Shown piece after piece: positions 1 through 9,684 of a DNA stretch of 32,529 nucleotides. The notes beneath the pieces were generated by a model. The model searched no databases. It saw only the letters and a program-made list of their open reading frames with translations, and was not told the origin of the DNA. The stretch comes from Micromonospora sp. CPCC 205371. Lineage in GTDB: Bacteria; Actinomycetota; Actinomycetes; Mycobacteriales; Micromonosporaceae. The first letter of the stretch is position 1; each line of letters opens with the position of its first letter. Both the position numbers and the translations under genes were made by a program. The stretch lies in the NCBI RefSeq assembly GCF_026130045.1, contig NZ_JAIBNX010000093.1, forward strand, positions 1-32,529, given 5' to 3'.

Positions 1-1
1 G

Positions 2-658
2 GCACCCGCTCCGGCCGAGGCGCTCCGGCCGCTGGCGGCCCCCCCATGGCGCCCGTACGGGGTCGACGCCGACAGCGCCGACCTGGTCCTGGCCGCGTCG
101 CCCGGCGGCGCGGTACGGGCGGGCGTCGCCGGCGTCGCCCTCGCGTCGGTCGCTCCGGGGCGCCGGCCGTTCGAGGTCCAGGATGGACAGTCGATGGGCG
201 GCCCGCCGCCGGACTCGCTCGGGCGGGCGCTGGACCTGGGCGCCCTGGCGTGCGCGGCGCACCTGCTCGGGGCCGGGCGGGCGCTGCTGGAGACCGCCGT
301 CGAGTACGCCAAGCAGCGCGTGCAGTTCGGCAGCGCGATCGGGCGGTTCCAGGCGGTCAAGCACGCGCTCGCCGACGTGGCGGTCGGCCTGGAGTTCGCG
401 CGGCCGCTGCTCTACGCCGCCGCGGTGACGCTCGCGCCGCGCGACGTCTCGGCGGCCAAGGTGGCGTGTGCCGGCGCGGCGAACCGTGCCGCGCGCGCGG
501 CCCTCCAGGTGCACGGCGCGATCGGGTACACCGAGGAGTACGGGCTCGGACGGTGGCTGACGCGGGTGCGGGCCCTGACGGCCGCGTGGGGCACCTCGCC
601 GGAGCACCGCGCCCGCGTGCTGGCCGCCCTCACCGCACCGGCCGAGCCCTGGAGCTGA
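2..658 (+). CDS. Acyl-CoA dehydrogenase, C-terminal part (5' end outside window)
   Basis: The reading frame is open from the window edge to TGA at 656-658, so the gene is truncated at its start and only about 218 residues are visible. The visible part contains the alpha-helical C-terminal domain of the acyl-CoA dehydrogenase family: a helix with EYAKQRVQFG, then IGRFQAVKHALAD, then a QVHGAIGYTEEYGLGRW segment typical of the FAD/adenine-contacting C-terminal helices. These flavoenzymes make the alpha,beta double bond of an acyl-CoA. The next gene is a second ACAD only 7 nt downstream. In steroid degraders such pairs often form alpha2beta2 heterotetramers, so a two-subunit ACAD for steroid side-chain or ring C/D CoA esters is a reasonable inference. 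The substrate cannot be read from sequence. Confidence 0.85.
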   Translation, partial: APAPAEALRPLAAPPWRPYGVDADSADLVLAASPGGAVRAGVAGVALASVAPGRRPFEVQDGQSMGGPPPDSLGRALDLGALACAAHLLGAGRALLETAVEYAKQRVQFGSAIGRFQAVKHALADVAVGLEFARPLLYAAAVTLAPRDVSAAKVACAGAANRAARAALQVHGAIGYTEEYGLGRWLTRVRALTAAWGTSPEHRARVLAALTAPAEPWS

Positions 659-665
659 CTCTGCG

Positions 666-1673
666 ATGGAGCTGACCGAGGAGCGGCTGGCGCTGCGCGA
701 GGCGGTGCGAGACCTGCTACGCAAAGATCCGGACGGGCACTGGCCCCGGCTGTGCGGCGAGATCGGCGCCGCTGGGCTGGCCGTGCCCGAGCGGTTCGGC
801 GGCGCCGGCGCCAGCCTCGTCGAGGCCCACCTGGTCCTCGAAGAGCTCGGGCGCGGGCTGACGCCGTCGCCGTTTCTGGGCTCGGCGGTGCTGGCCGTGC
901 GGGCGCTCCTCGCGACAGGTGCCGACGCGGCGTGTGCCCGGCTGCTGCCCGGAATCGCGGACGGCAGCCGGATCGCCGCGCTCGCTTTCGCTGGCGGCGC
1001 AGTCACCGTCGCGCACGACGACCGGCTGCACGGCACCGCCCACCACGTCCTCGACGGCGACACGGCCGGCGTCCTGCTCGTGGCCGTCCCCAGTGGACTG
1101 TACGAGGTGGACCCCGCCGGCGCGGTCCGCACCCATACTCCCACCCTAGACCTGACCCGCAGGCTCGCCACCGTCGAGCTGCGGGGCGCGGCCGGGCGGC
1201 GGTTGGGCCCGTGCCGGCCCGCGTGGCTGCGCGACATCGCCGCCGTCGCGCTCAGCGCGGAGCAGGTGGGAGCGGCGTCGCGGGCGCTGGAGCTGACGGT
1301 CGAGTACACGAGGACGCGGGTGCAGTTCGGCCGGCCGATCGGGGCGTTCCAGGCGCTCCAGCACCGCCTCGCCGACCTGTACGTGCTCGTGGAGAGCGCC
1401 CGATCCGCCTCGTACGCGGCGGTCGACGCGATCGTCGCTGGCGCTCCCGACGCCGCCGAGCTGGCGGCCGTGGCGGCGGTGCACTGCACCGAGGCTTTCG
1501 AACGGGTTGCCTCCGAAATGATCCAGATGCACGGCGGTATCGGGATCACCTGGGAACACGACGCACATAGGTACTTCAAAAGGGCCCATGGCACCAAACA
1601 CCTCTTCGGCGATCCGCACGAAAATCTGGCGCGACTCGCGGTCACCATCGTCGATGTCCCTGGGCTAGAGTGA
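666..1673 (+). CDS. Acyl-CoA dehydrogenase, probable partner subunit of the preceding gene
   Basis: 335 aa, a full but short ACAD typical of the small subunits of steroid-type heteromeric enzymes. The N-terminal helical domain begins MELTEERLALREAVRDLL and continues with a GLAVPERFGGAGAS segment. The middle beta-domain is reduced (residues about 110-190). The C-terminal domain has VEYTRTRVQFGRPIGAFQALQH and QMHGGIGITWEHDAHRYFKR. The ATG at 666 fits the usual N terminus of the family. It lies 7 nt after the preceding stop, so the two genes are surely cotranscribed. General resemblance is to the FadE26-FadE34 group of cholesterol degraders. No KstR- or KstR2-type operator is visible because the operon start lies outside the window. 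Confidence 0.88.
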   Translation: MELTEERLALREAVRDLLRKDPDGHWPRLCGEIGAAGLAVPERFGGAGASLVEAHLVLEELGRGLTPSPFLGSAVLAVRALLATGADAACARLLPGIADGSRIAALAFAGGAVTVAHDDRLHGTAHHVLDGDTAGVLLVAVPSGLYEVDPAGAVRTHTPTLDLTRRLATVELRGAAGRRLGPCRPAWLRDIAAVALSAEQVGAASRALELTVEYTRTRVQFGRPIGAFQALQHRLADLYVLVESARSASYAAVDAIVAGAPDAAELAAVAAVHCTEAFERVASEMIQMHGGIGITWEHDAHRYFKRAHGTKHLFGDPHENLARLAVTIVDVPGLE

Positions 1674-1727
1674 CCCCTGCGCGCCGGTCGCCTCCACCGG
1701 CCCGCTTCACGGGGGAGGGATGTTTTC

Positions 1728-4700
1728 GTGCGTCCACAATGGCTGATTCGTGCCTCGCTGACCTCGGTTCTCGTGGCGGCGATGGCGATGGTGGTCACGC
1801 CTCGGCCGGCCGATGCGGCACCGGCACCGCCCGCGCCACCGGCGAAGGACACCGCCGAGGGGCGTGACGAGCGCCACACCGTCATGCTGCTGACCGGCGA
1901 CCGTGTCACGTACACCGTCCGCGCTGACGGGCGGCGGGCCGTGACCATCCAGGCGGCGCAGCGCCCCGACGGCACGCCGGTGTCGTTCAGCACCACGGCG
2001 CACGGCGACCACTACTACGTGATCCCGTCCGACGCGCGGGCCCGCCTCGCGGCCGGCGCCCTCGACCGCGCGCTCTTCGACATCCCGCTGCTGGTGCGCG
2101 ACGGGCAGGCGAGCGCCGACCAGCCCGCCGGTGTCATCCTCACCTACCGGAAGGGCACCGCGGCCGCCCGCGACAGCGCCACCCTGCCCGGCGCGTCCCG
2201 GCGCGCGCCCCTGAGCAGCATCAACGGCGCTGCGGTCCGGCCCGGCAAGGGCCGGGCGCCCGAGCTGTGGCGCGCCGTTCGGGGCGACCGGGCCGCCGAC
2301 CGCACGCTGGCGCGCGGCATCGCGCGGGTCTCGCTCGACACCGTGGTCCGGCCGGCGCTCGACGGCAGCGTCATCCAGATCGGCGCGCCCACCGCCTGGT
2401 TCGCCGGCTATCGGGGCGAGGGCGTGCGGGTGGCGGTGCTCGACACGGGCATCGACGCCAACCACCCCGACGTGGCGGGCCGCATCGTCAGCAGCGCCAA
2501 CTTCACCCCGGAGTCCTCCATATCGGACGGTCACGGGCACGGCACGCACGTCGCGTCGACCGTCGCGGGCAACGGCGCCGCCTCCGCCGAACGCTTCCGC
2601 GGCGTGGCACCGGCCGCCTCGCTCATGGTCGGCAAGGTGCTCAACAGCGCCGGCGAGGGCGTGATGTCGCAGGTCATCGCCGGCATGGAGTGGGCCGCGC
2701 GCAACGGTGCCCGGGTGGTCAACCTCAGCCTCGGCGCCGGGCCGAGCGACGGCACCGACCCGGCCAGCCAGGCCGTCGACGCCCTCACCGCGGAGACCGG
2801 CGCGCTGTTCGTCATCGCCGCCGGCAACAACAACGGCGACGCCTCCGTCAACACGCCGGGCGCGGCCAGCGCCGCGCTCACCGTCGGCGCCACCGACAAG
2901 ATCGGCGGCGCGGTCGCCTACTCCAACCGGGGCCCGCGGCGCGGCGACGGCGCCGTCAAGCCCGAGCTGAGCGCGCCCGGGCACCAGATCATCGCCGCGC
3001 GAGCCGCCGGCACCTCCATGGGTACGCCCTACGACGCGAACTACACGAGCGCCAACGGCACCTCGATGGCCACCCCGCACGTGGCCGGCGCCGCGGCGCT
3101 GCTCGCCCAGGTCCATCCGACGTGGACCGCCGCCCAGCTCAAGGACGCGCTGGTCTCGACTGCCGAGCCGAAGTCGCTGCCGCTGTTCACGGAGGGCGCG
3201 GGCTGGGTCGACGTGCGCCGCGTCATCGGCCAGGGCGTGTTCGGCCCGGAAGGCGCCGACTTCGGCGCGATACCGCCGACGGCCAGCGGAGTTCGCGCCA
3301 AGACGCTGGAGTACCGCAACGACACCACCGCCGCGGTGACCCTGCAGCTCGCGGTTCAGGGGCAGGGCTGGGACGGGCGCGCCCTGCCCACCGGGGCGGT
3401 CTCGGTGAGCGCGAGCACCCTCACGGTGCCCGCCGGCGCCAAGGGCTCGGTGGCGCTCACCCTCGACCCCCCACCCGGCACCCCCGGCGTGGACGGCGGC
3501 GGCGGCACCGCCGCCGACGCGGGCGGCGCGGTGCGGCTGCGCACACCGTTCAGCTACTACAAGGGCGCCGCGCACAAGCTGACCATCCCGGCGCTCGACT
3601 CGCGGGGCGCGCCGGCGACGTCGGCAGTCGTCACGATCGCCAAGCTCGACGGCGCGAGCAACCCGAACGACCCGCTGGTGACCGAGACGACGTGGGGCTT
3701 CACCGACGCGAACGGCAGGTTCGAGACGTACGTGGCGGGCGGTGTCTACGACGCCTACGCCACCATCTTCGAGTGGGACGCCGAGGTGCGCCGGGCCACC
3801 CACGCGATCGCCATCGAACGCCCGATCCAGGCGGCCACCACGCTGACCCTCGACGCCCGCCAGGCCCGCAAGGTAAACCCGGTGCTGCCCGAGCCTGTCG
3901 ACACCCTGATCCTCAGCACGGGCACGCTGCGCGAGCTGCCCAGCGGCCAGCCGGTGGGCTCCGGCCCACTCGTTCCCTGGGAGAACTACGACCTGTATGT
4001 CACGCCCACGCCGGCGCCCACCATCGGCTGGTTCGACGAGTTCGAGCAGTGGATGCTGGGCTCGGCGCAGGTCCAGGTGCGCGCCAACGGCACGCTCGTG
4101 CCCGTCGAGTCGCACCCGTACCTCAACGGCCGGTCGCTGGCCCGGCACCAGAACAGCTCCTTGCCTCTGGTCTACGCGGGCGGCGGCAGCCCCGCGGAGC
4201 TGACCGCGGCGGGCGCCGCGGGCAAGGTGGCGCTGGTGCGCATCGAGGTGCCGGCCGGCACGCCGCACGCGACCTCCGGCGGCGTCGCGTGGAACGCGAT
4301 CGAGGCGGCCCGCCTGCACGCCGCCTCCGAGGGCGCGGCCGGCATCATCGCGTACATCGACCGGCCCGCCGGCATCCCGATGCCGATCCGCGACGACCAG
4401 ATCCTCGCCCTGACCGTCTCCGGCGCGACCGGGCGGGCGCTGCGGGCGCAGACCCAGGCCGGCCCGGTCACGCTGGCCGTCACGGGCGGCCGCGCCAACC
4501 CTGAAAAGGTGTTCCAGCTCCGCTACCAGAACACCGCGGGCGTGCCCGCCACCGCACCCACCGTCGACCCGGCGCAGCTGATCTCGTACCCGGCCCGCTA
4601 CCACGCCGACCGGGAGGGCCTGACGTACGGGCTGGGCTCGATCGTGTTCGGCGAGCACGACAAGACGGCCTCCTCGGGCTTGGTCGGGTTCTGGGCGCCG

Positions 4701-5927
4701 ATGAGCTGGACCGAGTACTTCGGTCCCGGCGACGCGCGGCTCACATGGTCCCGGCTCACGACCCAGCAGGCCGACTGGAGCGCGCCGGTCGGCGCCCAGC
4801 TCGAGTCCCGCGAGACGTTCCTGCCCGGCGACACCCGCGGCGCCGAAGACTGGTTCCTGCCGCCGGTGCGCACCGGCCCCGCCGACGTGCCCGACGGCTA
4901 CCCGTTCCGGCTCCGGTGCACGTTCTGCCGCGAGGGCAACACGTTCACCGCCGGCTACTACCAGGGCGACGCCGACCCTCGGCACTACGAGATCACCGAC
5001 GGCGCGGGCGCGACCTACCGGATGTTCCGCCCGGACGGCTCGGAGATCCCGGTCTCGGCGGTCAGCCCGTTCCAGTTCACGATGCCCACGACGCCCGGCG
5101 CCTACCGCCTCGACGCCGTCGAGACCCAGCGCGGCCTCGGCACGATCCGCACGCTCGGCCAGCGCATCACCTCGAGCTGGACCTTCCAGTCCGCGCCGCA
5201 GGCCACGCCGGGCAGGCCGGCCGGATACCGGTGCTTCAGCACCAGCTCGGAGACCGCCTCGTGCGCGTTCCAGCCGCTGATCCACCCGCGCTACCTTGCC
5301 GACCTCGATCCGCTCAACCGGGCGACCGCCGGACAGGCGTTCACGTTCGACGTGGTGGCGGCGCCGCACCGGCTCACCCCCGGTGGCTCGCCCGCAACCA
5401 CCCTGACCCTGTCCACCTCCACGAACGGCGGCTCCACGTGGCAGCCGGCGACCGTAACGTCGCTGGGCGGCGGCCGCTTCCGCGTGACCGTGACGCACCC
5501 GGCACTATCTAGCACCGACGGATACGTGTGGCTGCGCACCGAGGCGTCCGACGCCGCCGGCAACAGGGTGACCCAGACGGTGGAGCGGGCGTACGCGCTG
5601 AAGCAGGGCCCGACCTGCCGAGTGAGCTACACGGCAAACAGCTGGGCCACCGGCTTCACCGCCAACGTCCAGATCACCAACACCGGCCCGACCGCCGTCA
5701 ATGGCTGGACGCTGGCCTGGACGTTCCCCGGCGACCAACGCATTACAAGCGCGTGGAACGGCGTGCCCGCCCAGAACGGGCAGCAGGCGAGCGTCACCAA
5801 CACCGCATCCAACGCGACCATCGCGGCGGGCGCGTCGACCAGCTTCGGGTTCCAGGGCACCTACACCGGCACCAACACCGACCCGAGCACCTTCACCTTG
5901 AACGGCGGCCCCTGCGTCAAGCAGTGA
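1728..5927 (+). CDS. Secreted subtilisin-like (S8) serine protease with C-terminal CBM2
   Basis: 1399 aa. GTG start at 1728 with a strong purine-rich SD (gggggaggga, 1711-1720). A Sec signal peptide is evident: RR-free basic N terminus, hydrophobic core LTSVLVAAMAMVV, and likely cleavage after ADA (residue 30). An inhibitor-like propeptide region follows to about residue 220. The S8 catalytic triad is intact: Asp239 in VLDTGID, His271 in GHGTHVAS, Ser446 in NGTSMATPHVAG, with oxyanion Asn367. A PA-like insertion domain lies at about 810-920, beyond the catalytic domain, and is followed by beta-rich modules. Residues 1297-1396 form a family 2 carbohydrate-binding module flanked by Cys1297 and Cys1396, with conserved Trp residues and the terminal FTLNGGPC signature. 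It should be exported and act on extracellular protein, perhaps held on cellulose or chitin. It has no evident link with the steroid genes around it. Confidence 0.93.
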   Translation: MRPQWLIRASLTSVLVAAMAMVVTPRPADAAPAPPAPPAKDTAEGRDERHTVMLLTGDRVTYTVRADGRRAVTIQAAQRPDGTPVSFSTTAHGDHYYVIPSDARARLAAGALDRALFDIPLLVRDGQASADQPAGVILTYRKGTAAARDSATLPGASRRAPLSSINGAAVRPGKGRAPELWRAVRGDRAADRTLARGIARVSLDTVVRPALDGSVIQIGAPTAWFAGYRGEGVRVAVLDTGIDANHPDVAGRIVSSANFTPESSISDGHGHGTHVASTVAGNGAASAERFRGVAPAASLMVGKVLNSAGEGVMSQVIAGMEWAARNGARVVNLSLGAGPSDGTDPASQAVDALTAETGALFVIAAGNNNGDASVNTPGAASAALTVGATDKIGGAVAYSNRGPRRGDGAVKPELSAPGHQIIAARAAGTSMGTPYDANYTSANGTSMATPHVAGAAALLAQVHPTWTAAQLKDALVSTAEPKSLPLFTEGAGWVDVRRVIGQGVFGPEGADFGAIPPTASGVRAKTLEYRNDTTAAVTLQLAVQGQGWDGRALPTGAVSVSASTLTVPAGAKGSVALTLDPPPGTPGVDGGGGTAADAGGAVRLRTPFSYYKGAAHKLTIPALDSRGAPATSAVVTIAKLDGASNPNDPLVTETTWGFTDANGRFETYVAGGVYDAYATIFEWDAEVRRATHAIAIERPIQAATTLTLDARQARKVNPVLPEPVDTLILSTGTLRELPSGQPVGSGPLVPWENYDLYVTPTPAPTIGWFDEFEQWMLGSAQVQVRANGTLVPVESHPYLNGRSLARHQNSSLPLVYAGGGSPAELTAAGAAGKVALVRIEVPAGTPHATSGGVAWNAIEAARLHAASEGAAGIIAYIDRPAGIPMPIRDDQILALTVSGATGRALRAQTQAGPVTLAVTGGRANPEKVFQLRYQNTAGVPATAPTVDPAQLISYPARYHADREGLTYGLGSIVFGEHDKTASSGLVGFWAPMSWTEYFGPGDARLTWSRLTTQQADWSAPVGAQLESRETFLPGDTRGAEDWFLPPVRTGPADVPDGYPFRLRCTFCREGNTFTAGYYQGDADPRHYEITDGAGATYRMFRPDGSEIPVSAVSPFQFTMPTTPGAYRLDAVETQRGLGTIRTLGQRITSSWTFQSAPQATPGRPAGYRCFSTSSETASCAFQPLIHPRYLADLDPLNRATAGQAFTFDVVAAPHRLTPGGSPATTLTLSTSTNGGSTWQPATVTSLGGGRFRVTVTHPALSSTDGYVWLRTEASDAAGNRVTQTVERAYALKQGPTCRVSYTANSWATGFTANVQITNTGPTAVNGWTLAWTFPGDQRITSAWNGVPAQNGQQASVTNTASNATIAAGASTSFGFQGTYTGTNTDPSTFTLNGGPCVKQ

Positions 5928-5955
5928 TCTCGCTGGTAGCGCCGGTGGGTGAGGC

Positions 5956-5975
5956 GCGGCGGCGCAAGCCGCCGC
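5956..5975 (+). terminator. GC-rich hairpin with GCAA tetraloop between convergent genes
   Basis: An 8-bp perfect stem (GCGGCGGC / GCCGCCGC) closed by a GCAA (GNRA-type) loop lies 28 nt after the protease stop and before the convergent hsaB stop. There is no T-tract, so it would be a non-canonical (actinobacterial I-shaped) terminator if it acts as one. Function is inferred from position and symmetry only. Confidence 0.4.
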
Positions 5976-6008
5976 CGCCGCGCCGCGCCCGGGCCCCGCG
6001 CCCGGCCC

Positions 6009-6029
6009 CTCTTCCGCCGATCAAGGGCG
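6009..6029 (+). repeat. Terminal fragment of the 84-bp repeat (copy 3, partial)
   Basis: These 21 bases are identical to the reverse complement of 20760-20780, which is the outer end of repeat copy 1 including 6 bases outside its terminal inverted repeat. They include the 12-bp end CGCCGATCAAGG (6015-6026). The match stops at the edge of the hsaB stop codon region. The fragment sits 81 nt beyond the protease stop, in the same relative orientation as the full copies have to their upstream genes. Confidence 0.7.
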
Positions 6030-6034
6030 CGGGG

Positions 6035-6610
6035 CTACATCCAGTCGGTGTGTCGGTGCCAGGAGAGCAAGGTGTCTACTACCTCGGGTTCGTCGTGGGG
6101 GGAGATGTCTTGGGGGGCGGTGTAGCGACCCTTGTAGAAGAGCAAGGGCTTCGCGGCGCGGTTCTCCCCTAGCGCCGTGACCCGGCCGACCACGATGTCG
6201 TGGTCACCGCCCGGGTGTACGACCTCGATGTGGCAGTCGGCCCAGGTCAGTACGCCCGCGAGGATCGGTGCGCCGGCCGGTGACGGGCTCCAGGCCACGT
6301 CCCGCCACCGGTCGGCGCCCGCGGTGCCGAAGCGCCGGGACAGATCGCGCTGGTCGTCGGCGAGCACGTTGACGCCGAAGTGCCCGGCCGACCGGATGCG
6401 CCGCCAGGTCTCTGAGGTGCCGCGGGGGCAGAAGAGCGCCAGCGGCGGGTCGAGCGAAAGGGCTGCGAACGCCTGGCAGGCGAACCCGACAGGCTCGCCG
6501 CCCACCAGCCCGGTGATCACCGTGACGCCCGTGCAGAAGTGCCCGAACACCCGGCGAAACCGGTCGGTGTCGACAGCGGCGGGTGCTGTCACGCCGGCTA
6601 GCTCTGTCAT
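6035..6610 (-). CDS. hsaB: HsaB, flavin reductase of the 3-HSA 4-hydroxylase
   Basis: 191 aa, the usual size of HsaB. It belongs to the FMN-binding split-barrel flavin:NAD(P)H reductase family (HpaC-like), with FRRVFGHFCTGVTVIT at residues about 13-28, the flavin-contact segment GFACQAFAALSLDPPL, and a C-terminal HxxGDHDIVVGRV strand. It supplies reduced FMN to HsaA, which hydroxylates 3-HSA to the catechol 3,4-DHSA in ring A degradation. The ATG at 6608-6610 lies 5 nt after the hsaC stop. It is the last gene of hsaA-hsaD-hsaC-hsaB, an order also known from mycobacteria and rhodococci. It ends facing the protease gene. Confidence 0.92.
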   Translation of the reverse strand: MTELAGVTAPAAVDTDRFRRVFGHFCTGVTVITGLVGGEPVGFACQAFAALSLDPPLALFCPRGTSETWRRIRSAGHFGVNVLADDQRDLSRRFGTAGADRWRDVAWSPSPAGAPILAGVLTWADCHIEVVHPGGDHDIVVGRVTALGENRAAKPLLFYKGRYTAPQDISPHDEPEVVDTLLSWHRHTDWM

Positions 6611-6615
6611 CGGCT

Positions 6616-8387
<1,772 letters not shown>

Positions 8388-9542
8388 TCACACCATCGCG
8401 TCGGTGATCTGGAGGCCGAACTCGCCCCGCCCGTACATCGACAGCGCGCGCTCCGGGTCGTTGATGGCGTGTACCCGGCCGGCGTGCGCGTCGCGCCAGA
8501 ACCGCTGGATGGCGGTGCCCATCGCGAGGGCGCGCCCGCCTGAGTTCTCGAACAGCCGGTCGACGGCGCGGATCGCCTGTGCGGTGCCGCGCACCTGGTC
8601 TCGGCGTACCCGGAGGCGAAGTCGCATGGGCAACCGCTCCCCGGCGGTGACGAGCGCCATCAGCTCGCGGAAGTTGTTTTCGAGGGCGAGCCACGCGTTG
8701 TCGAGGTCGCCCGCGGCCTCGGCTACCCGCACCTGAGAGTGCGGATCCTCCGCGGCCTTGACCCCGACGTAGGAGGCGCGGACCCGGTCGCGCAGGTAGT
8801 CGACGTGCGCGTCGTAGGCGCCGGTGGCCATGCCGATGATGGGTGTGGTGATGGCGTACGAGAAGAGTGAGCCGTACGGAATCCGGTACAGCGGCGCGGG
8901 GTTCAGCTCCTGGCCGGGGCACTTGCAGCGCGCGGTGTCCGCGAAGCTGAGCGACCGGTAAGCCGGCACGAACGCGTCTTCGATGACGATGTCGTTGCTG
9001 CCGGTGCCGCGCAGGCCGACCGTGTTCCACACCTCGTCGATGGTGTAGTCGGAACGGGGCACCAGGAACGTGCGGAAGTCGGCCGGGTCGCCGGGCGCGA
9101 TGCCGCCGAGCAGCACCCACGAGGCGTGGTCGCAGCCGGACGAGAAGCTCCACCGCCCGCTGAGCCGGTAGCCGCCCTCGACGACGGTGACCTTGCCCGT
9201 GGGCGCGTACGAGGACGACATGCGGGTGCTCGGGTCGTCGCCCCAGACGTCTTGCTGCGCCTGGTCGGGAAAGAGGCCGAGCTGCCAGTTGTGCACGCCG
9301 ATCACCGAGCCGACCCAGCCGGTGGAGCCGCAGGCGCTGCCCAGCAGCCGCACCGCCGTGAGGAAGGTGATCGGATCGGCCTCGTATCCGCCCCACCGCG
9401 CGGGTTGCAGCAGCCGGAAAAACCCGATCTCCGCCAGGGATTTCACGGTCTCGGCGGGCAGCGCCCGGCGGTCTTCGGCTTCCTGCGCGCGCTCGCGCAA
9501 CACGGGAAGGAGGTCTCGCACCCCGTCGAGGACTTCGCTCAT
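8388..9542 (-). CDS. hsaA: HsaA, 3-HSA 4-hydroxylase oxygenase component
   Basis: 384 aa group D flavin-dependent monooxygenase with the acyl-CoA dehydrogenase fold. It uses reduced flavin from HsaB to hydroxylate 3-hydroxy-9,10-secoandrosta-1,3,5(10)-triene-9,17-dione. Family marks are ACGSTGWVGSVIGVHNW (about 70-86), the beta-domain GRWSFSSGCDHASW, and the C-terminal FWRDAHAGRVHAINDPERA. I chose the ATG at 9540-9542 because it has a GGGGGC SD and gives the family N terminus; a start further upstream would run into the operator at 9586-9599. First gene of the hsaADCB operon. A possible minus-strand -10 (TACTAT, 9587-9582) abuts the KstR operator, so repression by occlusion of polymerase is likely. 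Confidence 0.95.
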   Translation of the reverse strand: MSEVLDGVRDLLPVLRERAQEAEDRRALPAETVKSLAEIGFFRLLQPARWGGYEADPITFLTAVRLLGSACGSTGWVGSVIGVHNWQLGLFPDQAQQDVWGDDPSTRMSSSYAPTGKVTVVEGGYRLSGRWSFSSGCDHASWVLLGGIAPGDPADFRTFLVPRSDYTIDEVWNTVGLRGTGSNDIVIEDAFVPAYRSLSFADTARCKCPGQELNPAPLYRIPYGSLFSYAITTPIIGMATGAYDAHVDYLRDRVRASYVGVKAAEDPHSQVRVAEAAGDLDNAWLALENNFRELMALVTAGERLPMRLRLRVRRDQVRGTAQAIRAVDRLFENSGGRALAMGTAIQRFWRDAHAGRVHAINDPERALSMYGRGEFGLQITDAMV

Positions 9543-9585
9543 GTTCTGCCCCCTTGCTGGCCGGCTGGTTCGCCAGCCACTATAG

Positions 9586-9599
9586 TAGAACACGTTCTA
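9586..9599. promoter_or_regulatory. KstR operator 1 (hsaA side)
   Basis: TAGAACACGTTCTA is a near-perfect inverted repeat and fits TnnAACnnGTTnnA, the known KstR motif. It lies 43 nt upstream of the hsaA start in the 142-nt hsaA/kshA divergent region and overlaps a possible hsaA -10 element. Confidence 0.9.
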
Positions 9600-9641
9600 G
9601 ATTTGTCTGGCCACCGCGTACGAGCGAAGTTTAGCGCACTG

Positions 9642-9655
9642 TATAACGTGTTTCA
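9642..9655. promoter_or_regulatory. KstR operator 2 (kshA side)
   Basis: TATAACGTGTTTCA fits TnnAACnnGTTnnA at every fixed position. Its first six bases, TATAAC, are also a good plus-strand -10 element, giving transcription from about 9654 and a roughly 30-nt leader before the kshA ATG at 9685. It lies 56 bp centre to centre from operator 1, so each divergent promoter seems to have its own site. Confidence 0.85.
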
Positions 9656-9684
9656 GATCGATGAACGGGCATGTGGAGGGGCTG

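Noticed and set aside
1707-5498. 1263-codon open frame on the minus strand opposite the protease gene
   Set aside because: It is a composition shadow: Arg/Gly/Ala-rich, no recognisable domain, and fully antisense to a gene with an intact triad, signal peptide and CBM2.
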